A stretch of 64,000 bases of DNA from Hafnia alvei (lineage in GTDB: Bacteria > Pseudomonadota > Gammaproteobacteria > Enterobacterales > Enterobacteriaceae), in assembly GCF_964063325.1 (NCBI RefSeq), contig NZ_OZ061315.1, positions 3,472,001-3,536,000 on the forward strand. Direction: 5' to 3'. How positions within the stretch are numbered: the stretch's first letter is position 1; each line of letters opens with the position of its first letter. Positions 8,550 through 16,419 of the stretch are shown here, one piece after another. A model generated the notes under the pieces. That model searched no databases and was not told where the DNA came from. It saw only the letters and a list, made by a program, of their open reading frames with translations. The position numbers and the translations under genes were made by a program.

Positions 8550-9284
8550 ATGACTCTTCCCGCTGATTTATCACCGCTATCAACGCCTGCGCCGCTGTAT
8601 GAGCAGGTCAAAAAAATGATTACCGATAACATCAGTAACGGAGCTTGGCCGCCAAATTATCGCATTCCCTCTGAGGCCGAGCTGGTCGCGCATCTGGGAT
8701 TCAGCCGCATGACCATCAATCGAGCGTTGCGGGAATTAACCCATCAAGGATTGCTGGTGCGCATGCAGGGCGTTGGCACCTTTGTTGCGGAGCCGAAAGG
8801 GCAATCTGCACTGTTCGAAGTGCACAGCATTCGCGACGAAATTCTGGCGCGCAATCACCGCCATCACTGCAAAATAATCTTGCTGGATGAAGCGCAGGCT
8901 AACAGTGAACAAGCCGCAGCGTTAAATCTCAGCGTGGGCGCGCCAATATTTCACTCTATCATCGTGCATTACGAAAATGACACGCCGGTGCAGATTGAAA
9001 ATCGCTATGTAAATCCTATCGTTGCGCCTGATTACCTGCAGCAGGACTTTCTCAAAATCACGCCGCACGACTATTTATCACGCGTAGCACCACTCACCGA
9101 AGGGGAACATATTGTTGAAGCCCTGCTGCCTTCGGCTGAAGAAAGCCACTGGCTGCACATTCAGGCGAATGAACCTTGCCTATTGATCGAACGTCGAACT
9201 TGGTCTAAACATCATAATGTTACCTTTGCAAAATTGCTGTTTCCCGGAACTCGACATCGTTTAAAAGGACATTTCACCTCATGA
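8550..9284 (+). CDS. hutC: Histidine utilisation repressor HutC
   Basis: GntR/HutC-subfamily repressor: an N-terminal winged helix (about 15-75, with Y-R-I-P-S-E-A-E-L and S-R-M-T-I-N-R-A-L-R-E-L recognition elements and the G-V-G-T-F-V wing) joined to a UTRA effector domain (about 95-240) expected to bind urocanate. Two ATGs are available. The one at 8541 directly abuts the AAGGA box, so the ATG at 8550, with about 9-nt spacing, is preferred. Its product probably binds the TGTATATACA palindrome before hutI, giving autoregulation. It overlaps hutD by 4 nt. Confidence 0.94.
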   Translation: MTLPADLSPLSTPAPLYEQVKKMITDNISNGAWPPNYRIPSEAELVAHLGFSRMTINRALRELTHQGLLVRMQGVGTFVAEPKGQSALFEVHSIRDEILARNHRHHCKIILLDEAQANSEQAAALNLSVGAPIFHSIIVHYENDTPVQIENRYVNPIVAPDYLQQDFLKITPHDYLSRVAPLTEGEHIVEALLPSAEESHWLHIQANEPCLLIERRTWSKHHNVTFAKLLFPGTRHRLKGHFTS

Positions 9285-9880
9285 ATCAATGGCAGATCAT
9301 ACGATGGGCTGATTATCACGCGATGCCTTGGAAAAATGGACAAGGCGTTACGCAGGAGATCATGCGAGTGGACTCCCCAAGCGGGCGCGATTTTCGCTGG
9401 CGTTTATCCATGGCAGAAGTTTCCTCTGACGGTGATTTCTCCAGCTATACGGGATATCAGCGCATCCTTTCCATTCTGGAAGGCGATGGCTTGCAGCTAA
9501 AAATCGATGGGCGCATCGAGCCACCGATTTTGACCTGTGGGATCCAACGTTTTTCCGGCGATAGTCGCGTGAGCAGTACGCTGCTCAATGGCAAAGTGCG
9601 CGATCTGAATTTGATTTACGACCCACGCTATTATGGCGCACGCCTTCAGTGGGTGACCACCAGCCCGAAGATGCCGCCACTCCGCTGTCACGCCAGCACC
9701 ATTATTTTATTCTGCCACGACGGAGAAATTTCACTGACGCCAATTGGCGGCGGCAACTCTATTACGCTTAACCGCTACGACAGCGCCGTGCTGGTCACGC
9801 CTCGCCCACAAACTCACACCGTTGATTTAGACGGTCACGGTCATCTTGGGGTCTTTGAATTAACCGGATTTGATGAATAA
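9281..9880 (+). CDS. hutD: HutD/Ves-family cupin protein
   Basis: A 199-residue HutD/Ves-family beta-rich (cupin-like) protein. HutD is widely linked to hut operons and has been suggested to limit operon over-expression or sense a pathway metabolite, but its biochemistry is unsettled. Family marks are the N-terminal M-P-W-K-N-G-x-G-x-T-Q-E motif, F-x-W-R-L-S-x-A, and the central N-L-I-Y-D region. The ATGA overlap with hutC and lack of a promoter place it as the last gene of hutIGCD. No terminator is obvious behind it. Confidence 0.88.
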   Translation: MNQWQIIRWADYHAMPWKNGQGVTQEIMRVDSPSGRDFRWRLSMAEVSSDGDFSSYTGYQRILSILEGDGLQLKIDGRIEPPILTCGIQRFSGDSRVSSTLLNGKVRDLNLIYDPRYYGARLQWVTTSPKMPPLRCHASTIILFCHDGEISLTPIGGGNSITLNRYDSAVLVTPRPQTHTVDLDGHGHLGVFELTGFDE

Positions 9881-10009
9881 ACCCGAGAAGTCTTAATCTT
9901 CATTAACCTAAAATGATTTATTCCTGTTAATCATGTCAGTCTTACGCACGATTGGTTAAACTATTACCAATCGTGCGGTATGAGGCCGTTCGCTAACAGG
10001 AGGTTGTCG

Positions 10010-10927
10010 ATGTTTACCGTTATTCCCGTCTTAGTGGTTGTTGCGTTGGTCATCGTATGGTCAGGGATTAAAATCGTGCCGCAAGGCTTCCAGTGGACCG
10101 TCGAGCGCTTTGGCCGCTACACCAAAACATTAATGCCTGGCCTGAATTTAATCATTCCATTCATGGATCGCGTCGGTCGTAAGATCAACATGATGGAACA
10201 GGTTTTAGACATCCCAGCCCAAGAAATCATTTCAAAAGATAACGCCAACGTCACTATCGATGCCGTTTGCTTTATTCAGGTTATCGACCCTGCGCGCGCC
10301 GCCTATGAGGTGAGCAATTTAGAACGCGCCATCGTCAATTTAACCATGACAAATTTTCGAACAGTTCTGGGCTCGATGGAACTGGATGAAATGCTGTCAC
10401 AGCGCGACCACATCAATGGTCGTTTGCTGCATATCGTTGATGAAGCCACCAATCCTTGGGGCGTAAAAGTGACGCGTATTGAAATCCGCGACGTGCGTCC
10501 ACCGGTCGAACTGGTTGCCTCCATGAACGCCCAGATGAAAGCCGAGCGAACCAAACGTGCAGATATTCTCGAAGCGGAAGGTGTACGTCAGGCAGCCATT
10601 TTGCGTGCCGAAGGTGAAAAGCAGTCTCAGATCCTGAAAGCCGAAGGTGAACGCCAGTCCGCATTCTTGCAGGCAGAAGCGCGCGAACGTGCCGCTGAAG
10701 CTGAAGCTCAGGCCACCAAAATGGTGTCAGAGGCGATTGCCGCTGGGAACATTCAGGCGATTAACTATTTCGTGGCACAAAAATATACTGACGCGCTGCA
10801 AAAAATCGGTTCTGCCACTAACAGCAAAGTGATCATGATGCCGCTGGAAGCCAGCAACCTGATGGGCTCCATCGGCGGTATCGCTGAATTGCTGAAAGAA
10901 ACAGGCCCCGTTAAAGGCAAATCATAA
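10010..10927 (+). CDS. qmcA: SPFH/Band-7 membrane protein QmcA
   Basis: A 305-residue stomatin/prohibitin-type protein, the same length as E. coli QmcA. One N-terminal membrane segment (about 3-20) anchors the SPFH domain (V-K-I-V-P-Q-G-F/Y-Q-W-T-V-E-R-F-G-R-Y, N-A-N-V-T-I-D-A-V). It is followed by a long Ala/Glu/Gln-rich coiled coil (about 170-250) with repeated L-K/R-A-E-G-E-K/R-Q-S units. Such proteins form large cages tied to membrane quality control with FtsH. ATG 10010 follows AGGAGG with good spacing and is preferred over 9980. The stop overlaps ybbJ. Confidence 0.96.
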   Translation: MFTVIPVLVVVALVIVWSGIKIVPQGFQWTVERFGRYTKTLMPGLNLIIPFMDRVGRKINMMEQVLDIPAQEIISKDNANVTIDAVCFIQVIDPARAAYEVSNLERAIVNLTMTNFRTVLGSMELDEMLSQRDHINGRLLHIVDEATNPWGVKVTRIEIRDVRPPVELVASMNAQMKAERTKRADILEAEGVRQAAILRAEGEKQSQILKAEGERQSAFLQAEARERAAEAEAQATKMVSEAIAAGNIQAINYFVAQKYTDALQKIGSATNSKVIMMPLEASNLMGSIGGIAELLKETGPVKGKS

Positions 10928-11379
10928 TGATTGATTACATTGCCCAAAATCCGCATGGTTTTTGGCTGTCGCTGGGCGGTGTGCTACTAGCTGCGGAGTT
11001 GTTAGGCGCTGGCGGGTATCTGCTGTGGTGCGGCATTTCAGCCCTATTGGTCGGCCTGCTAACGTGGGTACTGCCATTTGGCTGGGAATGGCAGGCCACG
11101 CTGTTTGCGATCCTCACTGTCGCCACCGCGCTACTATGGTGGCGCTGGTTACGGCGCAGTCAGCCGGTAGCAAGAAATAATGATGATCTGCTTAATCAAC
11201 GTAGCCGACAGCTTATTGGTGCGCGAGCCACGCTTGAAGCCCCTATCGTCAACGGCAATGGACGCATTCGTATCGGCGACAGCAGCTGGCGAGTGACCTG
11301 TTCGCAGGAGTTACCGATCGGGGCCGTTGTAGAAGTTATCGACGTAGAAGGTATTACGTTAGTGGTGAAAAGTATTTAA
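10927..11379 (+). CDS. ybbJ: NfeD-family membrane protein YbbJ
   Basis: A 150-residue NfeD-type partner of the SPFH protein encoded just upstream, with a 1-nt TAATG overlap. Three hydrophobic segments fill residues 10-75, followed by a cytoplasmic OB-fold domain (about 90-150) with the typical L-I-G-A-R-A-T-L-E...N-G-N-G-R-I-R-I-G-D-S-S-W-R-V pattern. SPFH and NfeD genes are paired across bacteria, and the pair probably forms one membrane assembly. E. coli YbbJ stabilises QmcA function; that role is assumed here by orthology. Confidence 0.92.
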   Translation: MIDYIAQNPHGFWLSLGGVLLAAELLGAGGYLLWCGISALLVGLLTWVLPFGWEWQATLFAILTVATALLWWRWLRRSQPVARNNDDLLNQRSRQLIGARATLEAPIVNGNGRIRIGDSSWRVTCSQELPIGAVVEVIDVEGITLVVKSI

Positions 11380-11388
11380 GTTGCTCTC

Positions 11389-11415
11389 TCCCCCGCGCAG
11401 AGGTTTGCCGGGGGA
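11389..11415. terminator. GC hairpin between convergent ybbJ and cueR
   Basis: TCCCCCG (11389-11395) pairs with CGGGGGA (11409-11415) around a 13-nt loop between converging genes. An A-run rather than a T-run follows on the plus strand and no T-run follows on the minus strand, so termination efficiency is doubtful. Confidence 0.35.
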
Positions 11416-11423
11416 AAAGCCAC

Positions 11424-11831
11424 TTACGCCTTATGTCCATGGCAGCAACCCGCCAGATTATTAATGATCGGACAATCTGCACTTTCATCGCCGGGGCACT
11501 CATCGGCTAACGCCATCAATCGGTGGCGCATTTGCTGCAATTCTTCAATATGCCGTTCCAGTTCGGCCACTTTCTCTAACGTGCGCCGCTTAACGTCAGC
11601 GCTGTGGCGGCTTTTGTCATGAAAAAGCCCTACCAGTTCACGGCATTCGTCCAGCGTAAAGCCCACCTGCCGCGCCTGCCGCAGCAACGTGAGCTCTTCA
11701 ATATGTTTTTCACCGTAGAACCGATAGCCATTGTCAGCGCGGTTTGGCGCGGTCATCAGCCCCTTTTCTTCATAAAAACGGATAGTTTTACTGGTGAGTC
11801 CGGTTTTCTTGGCAACCTCACTGATGTTCAT
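11424..11831 (-). CDS. cueR: Copper-responsive MerR-family activator CueR
   Basis: Cu(I)/Ag(I)/Au(I)-sensing transcription factor, 135 residues as in E. coli. The N-terminal MerR helix-turn-helix (N-I-S-E-V-A-K-K-T-G-L...T-I-R-F-Y-E-E-K-G-L) leads through the dimer helix (about 80-108) to the metal loop with the two CueR cysteines C112 and C120, plus the C-C-H-G-H tail. The upstream-open frame to 11897 would run into the copA promoter, so ATG 11831 is used. It is divergent from copA, whose 19-bp-spacer promoter it should activate. Confidence 0.96.
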   Translation of the reverse strand: MNISEVAKKTGLTSKTIRFYEEKGLMTAPNRADNGYRFYGEKHIEELTLLRQARQVGFTLDECRELVGLFHDKSRHSADVKRRTLEKVAELERHIEELQQMRHRLMALADECPGDESADCPIINNLAGCCHGHKA

Positions 11832-11844
11832 TCTGCCTCCCCTC

Positions 11845-11875
11845 TTGACCTTACCCTTGCAGGAAGGTTTAAGCT
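11845..11875 (+). promoter_or_regulatory. CueR-dependent copA promoter
   Basis: A TTGACC -35 (11845-11850) and TAAGCT -10 (11870-11875) are separated by 19 bp, the lengthened spacer typical of MerR-type activation. The dyad ACCTTACC...GGAAGGT (11848-11868) fills the spacer and matches the E. coli copA CueR box closely. Confidence 0.93.
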
Positions 11876-11953
11876 TAGTCCAAGTGAAGAATACCATGTG
11901 ATTCGCCCACCAACACCACGTGTTCGCAGGGCAATACCCGAGAGGATTTTATT

Positions 11954-14716
11954 ATGTCACAAACTCAATTGTTCGCGCTGCAAGGCCTGTCCTGCATGAA
12001 CTGTGCGAAGAAAGTCAAAACCGCGCTTGAAGCGCGTTCCGATATTGAACTGGCTCAGCTAAATAATCCACGCTATGCCAAAGTCACCGGCGACGCCGAT
12101 GCTCACGCGATTATCTCAACCGTAGAGCAAGCGGGTTACCATGCCACGGTTGCGGGAACGCCTGACGTAGCGCTGGCGCTAAGCGGTTTAAGCTGCGGCC
12201 ATTGCACCGCCAGCGTCACCAAAGCGCTGGAGGCTGTTGCGGGCGTTGATGCGGTTGAAGTTTCATTAACCGACGCCAAAGTCTATGGTTCCGCCGATGC
12301 AACCACGCTGATTAATGCCGTTATCGCCGCTGGCTATGAAGCGTCATTATTGCCAAGTGGAGAAAGCCACCCAAAAACTGAGCCGCTGACACAGTCTGCA
12401 ACAGCAAACTCGACAGCACCACAAGCGCCGGAAACTCTGGCAGCGGCTGAAATAATTTCTCCGGCGACTGCAACTTCGAACGCTTCTGACGATGACGATA
12501 GCGTTCAGCTGTTGCTCGATGGCATGAGCTGCGCGAGCTGCGTATTAAAAGTACAGAATGCGTTACAGAGCGTGCCTGGCGTTGAACAAGCGCGCGTAAA
12601 CCTTGCCGAGCGCAGCGCATTGGTCACAGGACATAGCGATCCAGATGCCTTGATACACGCCGTCGAAAAAGCCGGTTACGGCGCTGAAATCATTCAAGAT
12701 GAAGAAAAGCGTCGGGCGCGTCAGCAAGAATCCGCAGAAAAGTCGGTGAAAAAATTCCGCTGGCAGGCCGCTCTGGGCTTAGGTCTAGGCGTGCCACTGA
12801 TGGCATGGGGGCTGTTCGGCGGATCCATGGAGCTCACGGCGAGCAACCAAAACAACTGGCTGATCGTTGGGCTGGTTACCCTTGCTGTGATGGTATTTGC
12901 CGGTGGGCATTTCTATCGCAGCGCATGGCGTAGCCTGATGAATCGTAGTGCCACCATGGACACCTTGGTCGCATTGGGCACCGGGGCCGCGTGGCTCTAC
13001 TCCATCACGGTAACGCTGTGGCCGCATGTGTTCCCGATGGAAGCGCGTCACCTTTACTACGAAGCCAGTGCGATGATTATTGGTTTGATCAACCTTGGTC
13101 ATGCCATGGAGGCCAGAGCGCGTCAACGCTCTTCCAAAGCGCTTGAGCGTTTGTTGGATTTAACCCCGCCGACCGCTCGCGTAGTCACCGAAGAGGGTGA
13201 GAAAACATTACCGTTGGCCGAGGTTAAGCTTGGCATGACGCTACGTTTAACTACCGGCGATCGGGTTCCGGTTGATGGTGAGATTATTACCGGCGAAGTA
13301 TGGATGGATGAAGCCATGCTGACCGGCGAACCGATTCCACAGCAGAAATCCTCAGGCGATCCGGTGCATGCAGGTACCGTAGTGCAAGACGGTAGCGTTC
13401 TGTTCCGTGCGGGTGCTATTGGCAGCCAAACAACGCTGGCACGCATCATTAAGCTGGTACGCCAAGCGCAGAGCAGCAAGCCTGAAATTGGGCAAATGGC
13501 TGACCGTATTTCCGCAGTTTTTGTACCCACCGTGGTTGGGATTGCGGTATTTAGCGGCCTTATCTGGTACTTCTTCGGCCCACAGCCGCAGATTGTGTAC
13601 ACCTTGGTGGTGGCGACTACGGTACTGATTATTGCCTGCCCATGCGCCTTAGGCTTAGCAACGCCAATGTCGATCATTGCCGGTGTTGGGCGTGCCGCTG
13701 AGCTGGGTGTATTGGTGCGTGATGCCGACGCATTACAACGCGCCAGTGAACTCGATACGTTAGTATTCGATAAAACCGGTACCTTGACTGAAGGCCAGCC
13801 AAAAGTAGTTGAAATTCACACCTTTAACGGTGTAAGTGAAGCGCAGGCATTGCAGTGGTCTGCGGCCTTAGAAGCGGGTTCAAACCATCCATTGGCTCGC
13901 GCAATCACAGAACGAGCGGATCGTTTGGTCATACCTGAAGTTACCCAGTTCCGCACATTACGTGGTCTTGGCGTGAGCGGTGACGTTGATGGACATACGT
14001 TGCTGTTGGGGAACGACGCGCTAATGGAGCAGCAGCAGGTTGATACTTCTGAGGTTAAATCCCTGCTTAAACAGCAGGCCGAACGCGGGATAACGCCGGT
14101 ACTGTTATCCGCAGATGGAAAGCCTGCCGCATTGCTTTCTATCCGTGACCCGCTAAGAAGCGACAGCGTGGAAGCATTACAACGCTTACACGGTTTGGGC
14201 TATCAGTTGGTGATGCTAACCGGCGATAACCCACTCACCGCAAATGCCATTGCTAAAGAAGCGGGTATCGATCGGGTCATCGCGGGCGTTCTCCCTGAAG
14301 GTAAAGCCGATGCGATTAAAGCGTTACAGGCTAAAGGACATAAAGTGGCGATGGTCGGCGATGGTATCAACGACGCCCCTGCTTTAGCTCAGGCTGATGT
14401 GGGTATTGCGATGGGCGGCGGCAGCGATATTGCCATTGAAACCGCTGCAATTACGCTGATGCGCCATAGCCTGAACGGCGTGGCTGACGCGGTGGAGCTT
14501 TCCTGTGCCACGCTGCGCAATATGAAGCAAAACCTGTTAGGCGCGTTCGTCTACAACTCGTTAGGCATCCCAATTGCCGCCGGCGTGCTGTATCCGTTAA
14601 CCGGAGCCCTGCTTAGCCCTGTGGTTGCAGGAGCGGCCATGGCGCTTTCATCCATTACCGTGGTGAGCAACGCCAACCGCCTGTTACGCTTTAAGCCCAA
14701 GTCACAGTCTAAATGA
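11954..14716 (+). CDS. copA: Cu(I)-exporting P1B-type ATPase CopA with three metal-binding domains
   Basis: Inner-membrane ATPase exporting Cu(I) to the periplasm. At 920 residues it is about 85 longer than E. coli CopA because it carries three N-terminal HMA domains instead of two: C14-M-N-C17, C81-G-H-C84 and C193-A-S-C196. Downstream are eight membrane segments with the C-P-C transport motif, the T-G-E-P actuator loop, the phosphorylated D-K-T-G-T and the G-D-G-I-N-D hinge motif. The second and third HMA domains match E. coli MBD1 and MBD2; the first is the extra one. An in-frame slippery heptamer at codons 140-141 could yield a separate 142-residue two-domain copper chaperone. Expression should be CueR-dependent. 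Confidence 0.97.
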   Translation: MSQTQLFALQGLSCMNCAKKVKTALEARSDIELAQLNNPRYAKVTGDADAHAIISTVEQAGYHATVAGTPDVALALSGLSCGHCTASVTKALEAVAGVDAVEVSLTDAKVYGSADATTLINAVIAAGYEASLLPSGESHPKTEPLTQSATANSTAPQAPETLAAAEIISPATATSNASDDDDSVQLLLDGMSCASCVLKVQNALQSVPGVEQARVNLAERSALVTGHSDPDALIHAVEKAGYGAEIIQDEEKRRARQQESAEKSVKKFRWQAALGLGLGVPLMAWGLFGGSMELTASNQNNWLIVGLVTLAVMVFAGGHFYRSAWRSLMNRSATMDTLVALGTGAAWLYSITVTLWPHVFPMEARHLYYEASAMIIGLINLGHAMEARARQRSSKALERLLDLTPPTARVVTEEGEKTLPLAEVKLGMTLRLTTGDRVPVDGEIITGEVWMDEAMLTGEPIPQQKSSGDPVHAGTVVQDGSVLFRAGAIGSQTTLARIIKLVRQAQSSKPEIGQMADRISAVFVPTVVGIAVFSGLIWYFFGPQPQIVYTLVVATTVLIIACPCALGLATPMSIIAGVGRAAELGVLVRDADALQRASELDTLVFDKTGTLTEGQPKVVEIHTFNGVSEAQALQWSAALEAGSNHPLARAITERADRLVIPEVTQFRTLRGLGVSGDVDGHTLLLGNDALMEQQQVDTSEVKSLLKQQAERGITPVLLSADGKPAALLSIRDPLRSDSVEALQRLHGLGYQLVMLTGDNPLTANAIAKEAGIDRVIAGVLPEGKADAIKALQAKGHKVAMVGDGINDAPALAQADVGIAMGGGSDIAIETAAITLMRHSLNGVADAVELSCATLRNMKQNLLGAFVYNSLGIPIAAGVLYPLTGALLSPVVAGAAMALSSITVVSNANRLLRFKPKSQSK
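12370..12466 (+). promoter_or_regulatory. Programmed -1 frameshift cassette in copA
   Basis: The heptamer C-CCA-AAA (12370-12376) is in the correct phase over codons Pro140-Lys141. After a -1 slip the ribosome reads AAC then TGA (12379-12381), ending after two HMA domains. A perfect 8-bp stem, AGCCGCTG (12381-12388) with CAGCGGCT (12441-12448), starts 4 nt later. Loop bases CGCCGGA (12426-12432) can pair with TCCGGCG (12460-12466), giving pseudoknot topology. E. coli copA uses a comparable heptamer at the same His-Pro-Lys site to make CopA(Z). Confidence 0.8.
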
Positions 14717-14741
14717 GATTTAAATAGACATTGAAAGACAC

Positions 14742-14772
14742 AAAAAGCACCGACGTTTCGGTGCTTTTTTTT
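14742..14772 (+). terminator. Rho-independent terminator of copA
   Basis: An 8-bp stem AGCACCGA/TCGGTGCT (14746-14753, 14758-14765) with a 4-nt loop is followed by a T-run, 26 nt after the copA stop. Confidence 0.93.
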
Positions 14773-14823
14773 GCCTTTACCTTCACACTGCACGTAGCAT
14801 AGAAAAAAAGGCAAAGGTGACTT

Positions 14824-15636
14824 ATGACTCAATGGCTGCGAAAGTTCGCGCTCTGGTTGGGAATTATTCCCACAACCACTTATGCCTATCCAGCGCTTGA
14901 TATCCATCTTCAAGGCGGTATCCATCTGCATCTGGTGGGAAGTATTCATATGGGTACTGAAAACATGTCGCCTCTACCCGCGGCATTAATTCAGCGTCTT
15001 AAACGCGCGGATGCGCTGATTGTTGAAGCAGACATAACCCAAGCATCGCCCTCGTTTGATACCGGAGAAGTCGCAGAGGCTTTGGAGTCGCAGCTTTCAC
15101 CAGAGCTTTGGCAGCAAGTCTTACAGCGCTGTCAAGAAACGGGCATTCCCGCCAACGCGATTCAACATTATCCAGCGTGGCGCACGGCACTGACCCTGCA
15201 GGCACAGCAGGCGCATCAGCTTGGTTTGCGTTCTGAATATGGTATCGACTACCAAATGCTGCGCTTTGCCCAACAAGCGTCGCTGAAAACCATGGAGTTG
15301 GAAGGCGCCGATACTCAAATGGCGCTGCTGCATGCGCTGCCCGATAACGGGATCGTACTGTTAAAAGACACATTGGCACACTGGCATACCAACGCTCGCC
15401 TGCTGCAAACGCTGATCGGTTGGTGGATTTCACCCACGAAAACTATGGCAACGACAGAGTTGCCGGCCACGTTTAGTGACGATCTCTACCAGATTTTGAT
15501 GGGGGAACGAAATCATAAATGGCAAGAAATGTTGCTCGCTCTGCCGGCGGGAAATTATGTGGTGGCGGTAGGCGCATTGCATCTATACAGCGAAGGAAAC
15601 CTGCCCGAGCTGCTGGCACCGTATGTGATTCATTAG
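14824..15636 (+). CDS. ybaP: TraB/GumN-family protein YbaP
   Basis: A 270-residue TraB/GumN-family protein; E. coli YbaP is its positional counterpart next to copA. The fold is related to TIKI/EreA-type metal-dependent hydrolases, but the activity of YbaP is unknown. Both diagnostic G-x-x-H motifs are present: G-S-I-H42-M-G-T near the N-terminus and V-G-A-L-H-L-Y near the C-terminus. The N-terminus has a basic start and a hydrophobic stretch (about 7-22) that may be a signal or anchor. The sRNA gene chiX sits immediately downstream on the opposite strand. Confidence 0.85.
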   Translation: MTQWLRKFALWLGIIPTTTYAYPALDIHLQGGIHLHLVGSIHMGTENMSPLPAALIQRLKRADALIVEADITQASPSFDTGEVAEALESQLSPELWQQVLQRCQETGIPANAIQHYPAWRTALTLQAQQAHQLGLRSEYGIDYQMLRFAQQASLKTMELEGADTQMALLHALPDNGIVLLKDTLAHWHTNARLLQTLIGWWISPTKTMATTELPATFSDDLYQILMGERNHKWQEMLLALPAGNYVVAVGALHLYSEGNLPELLAPYVIH

Positions 15637-15639
15637 GCG

Positions 15640-15720
15640 AAAAAAATGGCCAATATTTCTATTGGCCAGTCAAAGAGGAATTTCATTATTATCGTTATGC
15701 TGCAAGTGCAAACATGGCGT
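15640..15720 (-). ncRNA. chiX: Hfq-dependent small RNA ChiX (MicM/SroB)
   Basis: Read on the minus strand, the 3' half is nearly identical to E. coli ChiX: the unstructured seed AATGAAATTCCTCTTTGAC, then the terminator hairpin TGGCCAAT/ATTGGCCA (15647-15654, 15661-15668) and seven T. The position, between ybaP and ybaK, is also that of E. coli chiX. ChiX pairs with the leader of the chitoporin gene chiP and is itself removed by a chitobiose-operon decoy. The 5' end is set by homology to the roughly 84-nt RNA and is approximate; the 5' stem sequence differs from E. coli. Confidence 0.88.
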
Positions 15721-15895
15721 CTGCCCTTACAGTTTCCCGCATAGATTAACAATGCAGCAGTGATTCTGGCAACGGTTATTCTCTATATGGCACCGCACTT
15801 ATGCATATAACGCACGAATAAATAACTCTCCGAAACTGACTCCACGAAATAACAGCGCTATCATTGCGTGATTCGTCATCGTAGAGGCTTAGAAA

Positions 15896-16375
15896 ATGAC
15901 TCCCGCAGTACTTCTTCTTGAAAAAAATAAGGTCCCTTTTACTCTCCATCAGTATCATCACGATAGCGACGAAACCAATTTCGGCGATGAAGTCGTGCGT
16001 AAATTGGGTTTGAACGCCGAGCAGGTCTACAAAACGCTGCTAGTCTCACTCAACGGTGATAGCAAGAATTTAGCCGTGGCGGTAACACCGGTGGCCTCAA
16101 TGCTGGATTTAAAAAAGGTCGCTAAGGCGCTGTCGGCTAAAAAAGCTGACATGGCCGATCCTCAGATTGCACAACGCGTAACCGGCTATCTGGTCGGCGG
16201 TATTAGCCCGCTTGGACAAAAGAAACGTTTGCCTACCGTGATCGACAGCGGTGCTCAAGAATTTGCCACGATCTTTATTTCAGGCGGAAAGCGTGGTCTG
16301 GATATTGAGCTTGCAGCTCAGGATCTTAGCCGTATGACCAGCGGCAGCTTTGCGGAAATTGCCAAACGAGATTAA
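15896..16375 (+). CDS. ybaK: Cys-tRNA(Pro)/Cys-tRNA(Cys) deacylase YbaK
   Basis: A trans-editing enzyme hydrolysing cysteine mischarged on tRNA-Pro by ProRS. The single-domain 159-residue protein has the YbaK/ProX fold with the catalytic lysine in V-Y-K-T-L-L-V (K46) and the family G-G-I-S-P-L-G-Q-K-K motif near residues 101-110. It is followed by a short inverted repeat (TAACGAG...CTCGTTA) that might act as a weak terminator. Neighbour relations to ybaP/chiX are as in E. coli, while the downstream phosphatase gene is an insertion relative to it. Confidence 0.95.
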   Translation: MTPAVLLLEKNKVPFTLHQYHHDSDETNFGDEVVRKLGLNAEQVYKTLLVSLNGDSKNLAVAVTPVASMLDLKKVAKALSAKKADMADPQIAQRVTGYLVGGISPLGQKKRLPTVIDSGAQEFATIFISGGKRGLDIELAAQDLSRMTSGSFAEIAKRD

Positions 16376-16419
16376 CGAGCCCTGCATGTGGCAAGACTCG
16401 TTAAATATTCAAGGCAGGA

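Noticed and set aside
16373..16403. Terminator after ybaK
   Set aside because: A 7-bp TAACGAG/CTCGTTA dyad exists, but it has a 17-nt loop and no T-run, so it was not listed as a feature.
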